Notes: generated by a model from the sequence alone, not told the origin. Shown: positions 33,701-42,581, counted from the stretch's first letter. The stretch: DNA of 64,000 nucleotides from Flavobacterium hiemivividum (GCF_004349145.1 NZ_SMFO01000003.1:124001-188000), one strand, 5' to 3'. A program made the numbers and translations.

Positions 33701-35126
33701 TGTAGCCAGTTTAGGTTTTTTACCAATGGCATTAAGCAGTAGTGCTGGTGCAGAAGTACAAAAGCCTTTAGCCACGGTAGTAATTGGCGGATTAGTTACA
33801 GCAACATTCCTTACCCTATTTGTACTGCCATTACTCTATATCATTTTCAATTCAAAAATTAAATTAAAAAGAAAGCCACAAGTGAAACCCATTGTAACCA
33901 TAATTGTATTGCTTTTATCAATGGTAGGCTTTACAGCAAATGCACAGACAAAAAGTTTAACTAACGTTGACGATGCGATAAATATTGCACTTCAAAATAA
34001 TCAAACCTTAAAAGCTTCAGATTTAGAAATTGATGCCAGCAAAGCTTTGAAAAAAACTGCCGGAGAATTACCAAAACTTGATTTTAATGCACAGTTGGGA
34101 CAGTACAACAGTACCAAATTCGACCAGTCTTTTCAGGTGTCACAAACCATTCCGTTTCCATCATTATTCGGAGCTAAAAAGCAACTGATTAATGCCGAAA
34201 TAAAAGGTAAAGAATTGCAAAAAAACCTTACTGTATTGGAGTTAAAAAATCAAGTACGTACTTATTATTATCAAATTTTGTACTTGCAACACAATGAAAA
34301 ACAGTTACAGCAATTGGATAGTTTGTACAACGATTTTATTAAAATAGCCCAGCTTCGTTATAAAACTGGCGACACCAAAAAAGTGGACATCAGCACAGCG
34401 GAAGCTAAGAAAGGCGAAATCAATTTATTGCTAAAACAAAATGGAGTGTTCTTATCCAATGCTGTTGCCAATCTGAAAACATTGATGAACACAAAAGACG
34501 ATTTTACCATTGCAGAAAACGGAATATTTCAGCCTCTACAAATCAGTAATTTGTTGGATAATGAAGTCGTAGAAAATCATCCTGCCATTCAATCTTTGTA
34601 TCAGGATGCCATTATTGCCGAGCAAACCAAAAAGGTAGAACGTTCGCAAGGTTTGCCCGATTTCACCATTGGTTACGTCAATCAGTCTTTAATTGGTTTT
34701 CAAAATGTAAACGGAGACGAACAATTTTTCAATGGCGGAAACCGATTTAGTTCTGTAAACATTGGTATTGCTATTCCCATCACTTATGGTGCTACCAAAG
34801 CCAGAATAAAATCTTTAGATTACAGAAAACAAGCAGCCGAAGCCAATGCACAGCAACAGCAAAAAACATTGGCTACGCAAATGCAAAATGCCTTGCAACA
34901 ATACCAGCAAGACCTACAGCAGTTCAATTATTTTGAGAAAGAAGCATTGCCAAATGCCAAGGAAATTGTATCAGCAGCACAATTGGGTTACAGAACAGGC
35001 GAAATCAGTTATGTAGAATATCTTTTTGCGCTGCAAACTGCCACCGATATTCAGCTGAATTACCTCAAAAGTATTCAGCAGGTAAACCAATCTGTAATCA
35101 CTATTTATTCATTCATCAATCAATAA
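30759..35126 (+). CDS. RND heavy-metal efflux pump (CusA/CzcA type) fused to TolC-like outer-membrane protein, 1455 aa
   Basis: Start is GTG at 30759. Residues 1 to about 1040 are a complete RND transporter: N-terminal helix, TM4 proton-relay segment IDFGLIVDGAVIIVEA, and TM8-12 ending LYIIFNSKIKLKRK. Residues about 1044-1062 are a hydrophobic stretch ending in T-A-N-A, followed by Q1063, like a signal peptide with an SPase I site. The rest is a TolC/CusC-type helical hairpin protein to 1455. Such fusions occur in Bacteroidota. It should export Cu/Ag or Zn/Co/Cd with the adaptor encoded next. Whether the chain is cut after export is open. Confidence 0.9.
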   Translation: MLDNIIKFSIQNKLVIGIMTLLLIIWGVWSATKLPIDAVPDITNNQVQIITVCPTLAGQEVEQLVTFPIEQSIANIPDIEETRSISRFGLSVITVVFKDKVDIYFARQLINEKLKEAEENIPKGIGKPELAPVSTGLGEVYQYIIHPKKGSEKKYNAKDLRTMQDWIVARQLYGTPGIAEVNSFGGELKQYEVAVNPNRLKAMGVSVTDIFTALEKNNQNTGGAYIDKKPNAYFIRGIGLVTSLDDVKNISVKNDGGSIPIFIKDVADVRFGSAVRYGAMTYNGEVDAVGGVVMMLKGENSNEVVNRIKEKLPIIQKSLPEDIIIEPYLDRTDLVDRAMSTVEKNLIEGALIVIFVLVLFLGNFRAGLIVASAIPLAMLFALALMNVFGVSANLMSLGAIDFGLIVDGAVIIVEATLHHLGLRKSTQRLTQQEMDNEVFTSASKIRNSAAFGEIIILIVYIPILTLVGVEGKMFRPMAQTVGFAIFGALILSLTYIPMMCALFLSKKPMLKETISDKMMNWLQKMYQPLLEKAIKIKYWLVGITVGIFVFSLFLFSRMGGEFIPQLQEGDFAFHCILPQGSSLSQSIETSMQASRIIKEFDEVKMVVGKTGAAEVPTDPMPPEATDMMILLKPQSEWKSGRNYDELADAINEKLEAIPGVFFEKNQPIQMRFNELMTGIRQDVAVKIFGENLDTLALNADKVSKVIQTVEGATSPQVERVSGLPQINIEYDRTRLANYGITVEDVNNVVSTAFAGKSAGVVYENERRFELVVRLDSVYRNSIEDVNNLMIPTSTGNQIPLSQVATIDYKLGPAQISREAGKRRIVIGFNVADRDVQSVVEEIQQKLNTQVKLPPGYYFTYGGQFENLQEASNRLMIAVPVSLLLIFVLLYFTFRSFKQAGLIFTAIPMSAIGGILALLLRGMPFSISAGIGFIALFGVAVLNGIVLIGTFNQLEKEGVKDVFKRVIEGTKIRLRPVLMTATVASLGFLPMALSSSAGAEVQKPLATVVIGGLVTATFLTLFVLPLLYIIFNSKIKLKRKPQVKPIVTIIVLLLSMVGFTANAQTKSLTNVDDAINIALQNNQTLKASDLEIDASKALKKTAGELPKLDFNAQLGQYNSTKFDQSFQVSQTIPFPSLFGAKKQLINAEIKGKELQKNLTVLELKNQVRTYYYQILYLQHNEKQLQQLDSLYNDFIKIAQLRYKTGDTKKVDISTAEAKKGEINLLLKQNGVFLSNAVANLKTLMNTKDDFTIAENGIFQPLQISNLLDNEVVENHPAIQSLYQDAIIAEQTKKVERSQGLPDFTIGYVNQSLIGFQNVNGDEQFFNGGNRFSSVNIGIAIPITYGATKARIKSLDYRKQAAEANAQQQQKTLATQMQNALQQYQQDLQQFNYFEKEALPNAKEIVSAAQLGYRTGEISYVEYLFALQTATDIQLNYLKSIQQVNQSVITIYSFINQ

Positions 35127-35132
35127 GAAAAA

Positions 35133-36416
35133 ATGAAATTCAATATAAATAAAATCACGTTTATAGCAACGATAGTTGTTTTAATATTTAGCTTTTCGGC
35201 TTGTAAAAACGATAAGCAAAACGAAGGTCAATCTACAGAAGCAGCAGCAACCGAAAAAGCTGAAGCTCCTCACGAGGAAGAAGCACCAACCATTGCCACA
35301 CTAACTGAAGAACAAATAAAAACGGTAGGCATACAATTAGGCGTAATAGAGCAAAAAGAATTAACGGCAACCATCCGAGCAAATGGTTTGCTGAAAGTTC
35401 CCAATAACAACAAAGCCAACGCAACTTCTTTGTATGGTGGTGTAATAAAAACACTGAACGTACAAATTGGAGATTATGTAAAAAAAGGACAAGTAATAGC
35501 CACTATTGCCAATCCGCAGTTTATACAATTGCAGGAAGAATATTTGAGTACTGCCAGCAGAATTACTTTTGCAGAACAAGAATTATCAAGGCAAAAAGAA
35601 CTTTTCGAAGGCAATGCAGGAGCGAAAAAAAATCTACAAAGTGCCACAGCCGAACTCAATAGTTTACGTACCAGAAGAGCATCTTTGCAACAACAGATAC
35701 AATTAATGGGCATCAATCCAGGCTCTGTTTCAAATGGTAATCTAAAATCAGCATTGGTTGTAATCAGTCCTTTGAATGGTACGGTTAGTAAGGTTTCCGC
35801 TAAAATAGGAAGCTATGTAGATGTATCTTCTCCTGTTATTGAAATTGTAGATAACAGTTCCTTGCATTTGGATTTGAATGTTTTTGAAAAAGATATGCCG
35901 ATGCTCAAAGTAGGGCAAACTATTCATTTTAGAATAACCAACAATGCAGTAGAAGACTATAATGCTAAAATATTTGCAATAGGCTCATCTTTTGAAAACG
36001 AAAGCAAAACAATTGCCACTCACGCCGTGGTACAAGGCAATAAAACAGGACTTATAGACGGAATGAATGTTACTGCCATTGTAAGCCTTAACAACGTAAC
36101 TACTCCTGCTGTACCCAATGATGCTATTGTAAATGCTGATGGCAAATACTATGTTTTTGTGCAAACCGATAAAAAAGCAGAAGAGCATCACGAAGAAGGC
36201 GAAAAAGAAGGAAGCCATAAAGAGAGTGAAGAAGAACATAAGGAAGATAAGTCCAGTAAGAATTTTGAAAAAGTAGAAGTGCTGAAAGGTGTATCTGATA
36301 TGGGTTATACCGCTGTAACCTTTGTAAACGAAATTCCTGCAAATGCAAAAATTGTGGTAAAAGGAGCCTTTTTTGTAAACGCAAAATTGAGCAATACTGG
36401 TGGTCACGAACACTAA
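35133..36416 (+). CDS. RND periplasmic adaptor (CusB/CzcB type), 427 aa
   Basis: Lipobox IFSFSACKND puts an acylated Cys at about residue 24. The adaptor core follows with the barrel-sandwich segment GGVIKTLNVQIGDYVKKGQV and a helical hairpin at about 130-195. Near the C-terminus is a His/Glu-rich run (HHEEGEKEGSHKESEEEHKE, about 350-372) that probably binds metal. It lies 6 bp after the RND-TolC fusion gene, completing the tripartite pump. Substrate range cannot be told; the His-rich run favours Zn/Co/Ni or Cu. Confidence 0.9.
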   Translation: MKFNINKITFIATIVVLIFSFSACKNDKQNEGQSTEAAATEKAEAPHEEEAPTIATLTEEQIKTVGIQLGVIEQKELTATIRANGLLKVPNNNKANATSLYGGVIKTLNVQIGDYVKKGQVIATIANPQFIQLQEEYLSTASRITFAEQELSRQKELFEGNAGAKKNLQSATAELNSLRTRRASLQQQIQLMGINPGSVSNGNLKSALVVISPLNGTVSKVSAKIGSYVDVSSPVIEIVDNSSLHLDLNVFEKDMPMLKVGQTIHFRITNNAVEDYNAKIFAIGSSFENESKTIATHAVVQGNKTGLIDGMNVTAIVSLNNVTTPAVPNDAIVNADGKYYVFVQTDKKAEEHHEEGEKEGSHKESEEEHKEDKSSKNFEKVEVLKGVSDMGYTAVTFVNEIPANAKIVVKGAFFVNAKLSNTGGHEH

Positions 36417-36427
36417 AAAAAGAAACT

Positions 36428-37027
36428 ATGATTTGGCTAAATTTTTATTTGCCTTTGTATTTGGTGTTGTATATGATGGTAGCTTTTGTGCTACCGTCAT
36501 ACCGCACCTATAAGCAAACAGGCATCAATCCGATAACATTTGGCAAAACGGATAACGCACACGATTACATCGGTTTTGTAATGAAAGTATTGATAGCCTT
36601 GCTTTTTATAGCGGTATTCATTTATTCATTCAGCGATAAAGCATATCAGTATCTAGTACCCATTTCTTATTTAATGAAAGAAGTGTTTATGACAGTTGGA
36701 TTAATCTTGATACATCTTTCACTACTCTGGATTTCGGTAGCTCAATATCAAATGAGCAACAGTTGGCGTATTGGTATAGATGAAAACAATAAAACCGAAT
36801 TAATAACAAAAGGCTTATATTCTTATAGCCGAAACCCGATATTCTTAGGAATGATAGTCAGCGTTACCGGAATATTTTTCATACTGCCCAATGCAATTAC
36901 ATTTTTCCTGATGCTATCCACTTACATCGTTATCCAAATTCAGATAAGATTGGAAGAAAAATTTTTAGAAAAACAACACGGACAAGAATATTTATCCTAT
37001 AAACAAACTACTAAAAGATTACTATAA
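36428..37027 (+). CDS. Isoprenylcysteine-methyltransferase-like membrane protein, 199 aa
   Basis: Five membrane segments and the C-terminal signature YSYSRNPIFLGMIVSVTGI with a closing EEKFLEKQHGQEYLSYKQ: the pattern of the PEMT/ICMT-like membrane methyltransferase superfamily. In metal-resistance islands such genes often sit beside efflux ATPases, role unknown. The stop overlaps the ATG of the next ATPase gene, so expression is coupled. Confidence 0.8.
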   Translation: MIWLNFYLPLYLVLYMMVAFVLPSYRTYKQTGINPITFGKTDNAHDYIGFVMKVLIALLFIAVFIYSFSDKAYQYLVPISYLMKEVFMTVGLILIHLSLLWISVAQYQMSNSWRIGIDENNKTELITKGLYSYSRNPIFLGMIVSVTGIFFILPNAITFFLMLSTYIVIQIQIRLEEKFLEKQHGQEYLSYKQTTKRLL

Positions 37028-39063
37028 TGGAACACAAACATAAATATGATGCACAAGGCAAACAGCTTTGTTGCACACCTCAAGAAGAAAAAATATATAC
37101 CGATGCCGATGCTAAAATGCTATTAGAAAAACATCACGACGATGATGGACACAACCACGAACACACCGATGATGACGGTCATAACCACGGAAGCACCGAT
37201 AAATCTACCTTTCAAATGTTTTTACCTGCTATCATCAGTTTTGTGTTATTGATGATAGCCATAACTTTCGATAATTGGCTTCCTCAATCTTGGTTTACAG
37301 GTTGGGTAAGAATTGTGTGGTATGTGGTAGCGTATGCACCTGTTGGATTACCCGTCATTAAAGAAGCATCTGAAAGCATCAGAAAAGGCGATGTGTTTTC
37401 AGAATTTTTATTGATGAGTATTGCCACCATCGGAGCTTTTGCCATTGGCGAATATCCGGAAGGTGTTGCTGTAATGTTGTTTTATGCCGTTGGCGAAGTA
37501 TTCCAAACCTTAGCTGTAACAAGAGCGAAAGCTAACATTAAAACGTTGCTCGATCAAAGACCAGATGAAGTAACTATTTTAGAAAATAATCAAGCTAAAA
37601 CCATAAAAGCAGAAACCGCAAGTATTGGCAATATAATTCAATTAAAACCCGGAGAAAAATTAGGACTAGATGGAGAATTATTATCCGAAACCGCTTCATT
37701 CAATACAGCAGCACTAACAGGAGAAAGTAAGCCCGACACCAAAACCAAAGGTGAAACCGTATTGGCGGGAATGATAAATTTAACGACCGTTGCACAGGTA
37801 AAAGTAACGACTGCTTATACTGATAGCAAACTTTCTAAAATTTTGGAATTGGTACAAAATGCCACTGCACAAAAAGCACCAACAGAATTATTCATTCGAA
37901 AATTCGCAAAAATATACACACCGATTGTTGTATTGTTGGCAGTGCTAATTACCATAATTCCTTATTTTTTTGTGAGCGATTATGTATTTAGTCAGTGGTT
38001 GTACAGAGCATTGGTATTTTTGGTTATTTCTTGTCCTTGTGCTTTGGTTATCAGTATTCCTTTGGGTTATTTTGGTGGAATTGGAGCAGCTTCCAAAAAT
38101 GGAATTTTGTTTAAAGGAAGCAACTTTTTAGATGCCATTGCCGATATTAAAAACGTAGTGATGGACAAAACGGGTACAATGACCGAGGGCGTTTTCAAGG
38201 TACAAGAAGTGGTATTAAAACCGGAATTTAATAAAGAGGAAATCCTGAAAATGGTAAATGCTTTAGAAAGTCAAAGTACACATCCGGTTGCTACCGCTAT
38301 CCATAAATATGTAGGTGAAATTGATAGCTCGATAAAGTTAGAAAATACAGAAGAAATTGCAGGCCACGGTTTGAAAGCCAATGTAAATGGAAAAGAATTA
38401 TTGGTAGGAAATTTTAAATTGATGGATAAATTCAACATCAATTATGATTTAGACCCAACCACAATTGTTTATACCTTAATTGCCATTGCTTACGATGGAA
38501 AATTTGCAGGTTACATTACCATTGCCGACAGTATAAAGGAAGATGCACAGCTAACTATTGACAAGTTAAAAGCATTAGGAGTAAAAACCACAATGTTGAG
38601 CGGAGATAAAAGCACCGTAGTAAAATTTGTTGCAGATAAATTAGGAATTTATAATGCCTTTGGCGATTTACTACCTGAAGATAAAGTAAATAAAGTAAAA
38701 GAAATCAAATCCAAAAACGAAACCGTAGCATTTGTAGGCGATGGTGTGAACGATGCTCCTGTGGTAGCATTGAGCGATGTAGGTATTGCAATGGGGGGTT
38801 TAGGTAGTGATGCTACTATTGAAACCGCAGATGTAGTAATACAGGACGACAAACCGAGCAAAATACCGATGGCAATCAATATCGGTAAGCAAACCAAAAA
38901 AATCGTTTGGCAAAATATTACGTTGGCATTTGTGGTCAAAGGCATTGTATTAATATTGGGTGCCGGAGGTTTGGCTACGATGTGGGAAGCAGTCTTTGCC
39001 GATGTAGGCGTTGCGTTATTGGCTATCCTGAATGCGGTACGAATACAACGAATGAAATTTTAA
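37027..39063 (+). CDS. Zn/Cd-type P1B ATPase (ZntA/CadA-like), 678 aa
   Basis: The His/Asp-rich N-terminus (EKHHDDDGHNHEHTDDDGHN, residues about 36-55) replaces an HMA domain. Core motifs: CPC at 336-338 in SCPCALVISIPLGYFGG, DKTGT at D380, a HP-like STHPVATAIH segment, and GDGVNDAPVVAL. The CPC context with a GG after it and the absence of CopA-type NAEALE/MSxSS marks point to divalent metal export (Zn, Cd, Pb). Second ATPase of the cargo, complementing CopA. Confidence 0.9.
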   Translation: MEHKHKYDAQGKQLCCTPQEEKIYTDADAKMLLEKHHDDDGHNHEHTDDDGHNHGSTDKSTFQMFLPAIISFVLLMIAITFDNWLPQSWFTGWVRIVWYVVAYAPVGLPVIKEASESIRKGDVFSEFLLMSIATIGAFAIGEYPEGVAVMLFYAVGEVFQTLAVTRAKANIKTLLDQRPDEVTILENNQAKTIKAETASIGNIIQLKPGEKLGLDGELLSETASFNTAALTGESKPDTKTKGETVLAGMINLTTVAQVKVTTAYTDSKLSKILELVQNATAQKAPTELFIRKFAKIYTPIVVLLAVLITIIPYFFVSDYVFSQWLYRALVFLVISCPCALVISIPLGYFGGIGAASKNGILFKGSNFLDAIADIKNVVMDKTGTMTEGVFKVQEVVLKPEFNKEEILKMVNALESQSTHPVATAIHKYVGEIDSSIKLENTEEIAGHGLKANVNGKELLVGNFKLMDKFNINYDLDPTTIVYTLIAIAYDGKFAGYITIADSIKEDAQLTIDKLKALGVKTTMLSGDKSTVVKFVADKLGIYNAFGDLLPEDKVNKVKEIKSKNETVAFVGDGVNDAPVVALSDVGIAMGGLGSDATIETADVVIQDDKPSKIPMAINIGKQTKKIVWQNITLAFVVKGIVLILGAGGLATMWEAVFADVGVALLAILNAVRIQRMKF

Positions 39064-39114
39064 AGAATAGTTGGTTTTATACAAAATGGGTAGTAATGAT
39101 AACAGGGGTAGTAG

Positions 39115-39141
39115 TTTGTAACGTAGTTTTCAATATCTTTG
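39115..39141 (+). promoter_or_regulatory. Promoter of the second DUF6660 gene (leaderless)
   Basis: TTTG (39115-39118) and TATCTTTG (39134-39141) precede the ATG at 39146 by only 4 bp, so the transcript likely starts at the start codon. The spacing between boxes (15 bp) is shorter than the usual 19-21. Confidence 0.45.
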
Positions 39142-39145
39142 GGAA

Positions 39146-39457
39146 ATGAAACATTTATCATCCATATTGGCATTAATGGTCTTGGTCTTATCGACCTTGC
39201 CAGGCTTTATGGAAGATAAATGTTTTGACCTCGTACATCAAACAACAAATAGTCAGGAAGAAGATAGCGACGGTTGCGGTATGGAATGTTGCTCGCCTTT
39301 TTCTAAATGCAATACCTGTACCGGATTTGTAATTACCTCTTTTTATGCTTTAACAACAAATTCTGCCCAACAACCTGAAAATAAATTAAGTGTAATAACT
39401 GCCTCAGCTGTTTCAGACTTCCTCTCTTCCATTTGGCAACCGCCTAAGATTAATTAA
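39146..39457 (+). CDS. DUF6660-family Cys-rich protein with IW-Q-PPK tail, 103 aa
   Basis: Signal-like N-terminus (residues 1-20, SSILALMVLVLSTLPGF), an acidic segment, a Cys cluster GCGMECCSPFSKCNTCTG, and the tail SDFLSSIWQPPKIN. The CSPFxxCxxC spacing and the tail match the protein at 30198. It stands between the Zn/Cd ATPase and the TonB-dependent receptor and likely starts a new transcript from a leaderless promoter. Probably a metal-binding envelope protein of unknown mechanism. Confidence 0.75.
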   Translation: MKHLSSILALMVLVLSTLPGFMEDKCFDLVHQTTNSQEEDSDGCGMECCSPFSKCNTCTGFVITSFYALTTNSAQQPENKLSVITASAVSDFLSSIWQPPKIN

Positions 39458-39544
39458 TGTTTTTAGTGTCTTCGGCACAATAACAAATTGCGGTGCTACA
39501 AACCGTCAATTCTTATTTTTTAAACATTAATAATTTTTCATATA

Positions 39545-41716
39545 ATGAAAAAAATACTCTTTATGTCATTTTTTATGACACTAAATCTCTGTGTCTTTGC
39601 ACAAAACACATTTAATGCTGTTGTTAGAAACAGTGAAAACAAAAATCCTTTGATTGGTGTGACAGCATCTATAAAAGGGACCTCGCTTGCTGCTACATCA
39701 AACGAAAACGGTCAAATCATAATAGTAAATGTTCCTGACGGTGTACAGGAAATACATTTTAGTTACGTAGGCTTTTATGAACGTATTGATACACTGGGAT
39801 TTCCATTAAAGGACACCAGCGTTATTGAAATCTTACTCAAAGAAAGTTCAGAGGAGTTGGATGAAGTGGTTATATCTTCTACAAGAAGTACAAGGAGCAT
39901 ACAAAATATTCCTACTCGTATTGAATTTATCGGAAGTGAAGAATTGGGCGAAAAAGGTAATATGAAACCAGGAGATATTCGTATGCTTTTGGCGGAAAGT
40001 ACAGGTATTCACGTACAAACCACTTCGCCTACCAGTGCCAATGCAAGTATCCGTATTCAAGGACTTGACGGAAGATATACGCAAATCTTGAAAGACGGCT
40101 TCCCTATTTTTTCGGGTGCTTCAAGCGGATTAGGTTTGTTGCAAATTCCACCGCTTGACTTAAAGCAGGTTGAAGTTATCAAAGGTTCTACATCTACGCT
40201 GTATGGTGGTGGAGCAATAGCAGGTTTGGTAAACCTGATTTCCAAGACACCAACGGAAGAAAGGGATTTGCGTTTTCATTTAAACGGAACATCAGGCGGA
40301 GGTTTAGACATCAACGGTTTTTACGGACAAAAGTTTAAGAAAATCGGAACAACTATATTTGCTTCGCATAATAGAAACGGAGCTTACGACCCTGCAAAAA
40401 TTGGTTTTTCTGCCATTCCAAAATTTGAACGTTTTGTACTGAACCCTAAATTGTTTGTTTATTTCAATGATAAAACAAAAATGAATTTCGGTGTCAATAC
40501 AACTATCGAAAACCGTTTGGGAGGTGATATGCTTTACATCAAAGGAAACGGAGATAATACAAACCAATATTTTGAGGAAAATAAAACACAACGCTATTCC
40601 ACTCAATTTGTTTTCGACCACTTAATTAATGAAAAAAGTTCTTTTCAAATTAAAAATAGCGTGAGTTATTTTAATCGAAATACAACCATTCCAAGCTATC
40701 AGTTTGAGGGAACACAAACCGCAAGTTTTACCGAAGCCAACTACACCAACAGTACAGAAAAATCGGAATGGGTAGCAGGGGTCAATATTTGGACGGACAA
40801 TTTTAAAGAAAAGCAGATTACTGCATTTCCGTTGAGGGATTACAGCCAAAACACATTCGGAGCTTTCGTTCAAAATTCTTTTAAGGCTACTGATTGGCTT
40901 CAATTAGAAGCAGGTTTAAGAACGGATTACGTGATAGATTACGGAGCTGTATTTTTACCAAGAGTATCGGCATTGTTTAAGATTGCAAACGGATTGACTT
41001 CACGTATTGGAGGTGGATTTGGCTATAAAACACCTACCATTTTTACGGAAGAAAGTGAACGCATACAATATCAAAATGTAATGCCTATTGACGACAAGAC
41101 CAATAAATTGGAAAAAAGTTATGGAGCAAATGCAGACATCAATTACCGCACCTATATTGGAGAAGATTGGTCATTTAGCATAAACCAATTATTCTTTTAC
41201 ACCTATTTGGATAATCCCTTGTTACTTGAAAATCCTTCGGCAAATCTGTATCAGTTCGTTAATTCTCCGGGCTACATCCATACCAAAGGAACAGAAACCA
41301 ATATTAAAATTGGTTACGATGATTTGAAATTATTTTTGGGATACACTTATACAGATGCTCGATTAAACCAAAATGGAACGACTGTAGAAAGTCCTTTAAC
41401 GCCAAAACACCGCATTAATTCCATCCTGATGTATGAAATAGAAGACAAATGGAAAGTTGGTCTGGAAGCCTATTACTTCAGTCCTCAAAAACTGAATAAT
41501 GGAACTACGGGCGAAGGTTACTTTATTACCGGATTTATGGCTGAAAAGATTTGGGAAAGATTTTCTCTGTACATCAACTTTGAAAACTTCCTTGACACCC
41601 GACAAACACGCTTTGGTAGCATTTATACAGGAACAATAACCAATCCGGTTTTTAAAGACATTTATGCACCTTTGGACGGATTTGTGATTAACGGAGGAAT
41701 AAAATTCAAGCTTTAA
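39545..41716 (+). CDS. TonB-dependent receptor, 723 aa
   Basis: Signal peptide ending CVFAQ at residue 20, an N-terminal carboxypeptidase-like regulatory domain (about 23-105), a plug (about 125-230; signature IRIQGLDGRYTQILKDGFPI) and a beta-barrel to a terminal F-x-L motif (GGIKFKL). No TonB-box variant is obvious. In this cargo it probably handles metal or metallophore. It follows the DUF6660 gene by 87 bp and precedes the CDF gene by 5 bp. Confidence 0.88.
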   Translation: MKKILFMSFFMTLNLCVFAQNTFNAVVRNSENKNPLIGVTASIKGTSLAATSNENGQIIIVNVPDGVQEIHFSYVGFYERIDTLGFPLKDTSVIEILLKESSEELDEVVISSTRSTRSIQNIPTRIEFIGSEELGEKGNMKPGDIRMLLAESTGIHVQTTSPTSANASIRIQGLDGRYTQILKDGFPIFSGASSGLGLLQIPPLDLKQVEVIKGSTSTLYGGGAIAGLVNLISKTPTEERDLRFHLNGTSGGGLDINGFYGQKFKKIGTTIFASHNRNGAYDPAKIGFSAIPKFERFVLNPKLFVYFNDKTKMNFGVNTTIENRLGGDMLYIKGNGDNTNQYFEENKTQRYSTQFVFDHLINEKSSFQIKNSVSYFNRNTTIPSYQFEGTQTASFTEANYTNSTEKSEWVAGVNIWTDNFKEKQITAFPLRDYSQNTFGAFVQNSFKATDWLQLEAGLRTDYVIDYGAVFLPRVSALFKIANGLTSRIGGGFGYKTPTIFTEESERIQYQNVMPIDDKTNKLEKSYGANADINYRTYIGEDWSFSINQLFFYTYLDNPLLLENPSANLYQFVNSPGYIHTKGTETNIKIGYDDLKLFLGYTYTDARLNQNGTTVESPLTPKHRINSILMYEIEDKWKVGLEAYYFSPQKLNNGTTGEGYFITGFMAEKIWERFSLYINFENFLDTRQTRFGSIYTGTITNPVFKDIYAPLDGFVINGGIKFKL

Positions 41717-41721
41717 AACAA

Positions 41722-42516
41722 ATGGAAAAAACCATATTCAATATAACTAAAATGGATTGCCCAAGCGAGGAGCAATTAATCCGTATGAAACTGCAAGACT
41801 TTGATACGGTAAAAGGATTGGAATTTGATATAGCCAATAGAAAATTGGACGTTTATCACAATGGAAACCCAGAGCCGATTTTTTTGGCTTTGGGAACACT
41901 GAACCTAAATACGACATTGGTTTCAACTGAAAAAAGCAATTTTGTTGTTGAAACAGATACAAGCAACAAGCAACGGAAATTACTTTGGATCGTGTTGATT
42001 ATCAACTTCCTGTTTTTTGGACTGGAAATGTTGTTCGGTATTTTTTCAGGCTCAATGGGATTGATAGCCGATAGCTTGGATATGCTTGCGGACAGTGCCG
42101 TTTACGCATTGGCTTTAATAGCTGTGGGGGGAACAATCACCCTAAAAAATAACATCGCCAGATTTGCAGGATACTTCCAAGTCTTACTGGCTATTATAGG
42201 TTTCGTTGAAGTGATCAGGCGTTTTATGGGAATTGAAGCTATGCCCGATTTCAAGACAATGATTGTCGTTTCTGTTTTAGCATTGATTGCAAACGTATTT
42301 TGCCTTTATCTTTTACAAAAGAACAAAAGTAAAGAAGCGCATATGCAGGCTTCGATGATATTCACATCAAATGATGTCATTATCAATTCGGGAGTTATTG
42401 TTGCTGGTCTTTTAGTTAATTGGCTCAATTCAAGTTATCCAGATTTGATTATTGGGGCTATTGTATTTGTAATTGTAGCAAGGGGAGCTTACAGAATATT
42501 GAAGTTAGCGAAGTAA
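41722..42516 (+). CDS. Cation diffusion facilitator with degenerate HMA N-domain, 264 aa
   Basis: Residues 1-70 have an HMA-like layout, but the CxxC metal pair is replaced by MDCPSEEQ, so only one Cys remains. Membrane helices start at about residue 85 (LLWIVLIINFLFFGLEMLFG), and the metal-site segment GLIADSLDMLADSAVYAL has the CDF D-x3-D (HD/DD) pattern. It exports divalent cations such as Zn or Co. It lies 5 bp after the TonB receptor gene. The N-domain may be regulatory. Confidence 0.85.
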   Translation: MEKTIFNITKMDCPSEEQLIRMKLQDFDTVKGLEFDIANRKLDVYHNGNPEPIFLALGTLNLNTTLVSTEKSNFVVETDTSNKQRKLLWIVLIINFLFFGLEMLFGIFSGSMGLIADSLDMLADSAVYALALIAVGGTITLKNNIARFAGYFQVLLAIIGFVEVIRRFMGIEAMPDFKTMIVVSVLALIANVFCLYLLQKNKSKEAHMQASMIFTSNDVIINSGVIVAGLLVNWLNSSYPDLIIGAIVFVIVARGAYRILKLAK

Positions 42517-42581
42517 ATCCCTATATCTATAGTTGCCTTTATCTTAGAAGAATAGGAGATAATAGAAATAAAAAAAGAGTG

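Noticed and set aside
38907..39149. 80-residue frame at the end of the Zn/Cd ATPase gene
   Set aside because: Its first 50 codons are an out-of-frame shadow of the ATPase; only the last stretch has membrane-like composition and it is listed as a low-interest finding.
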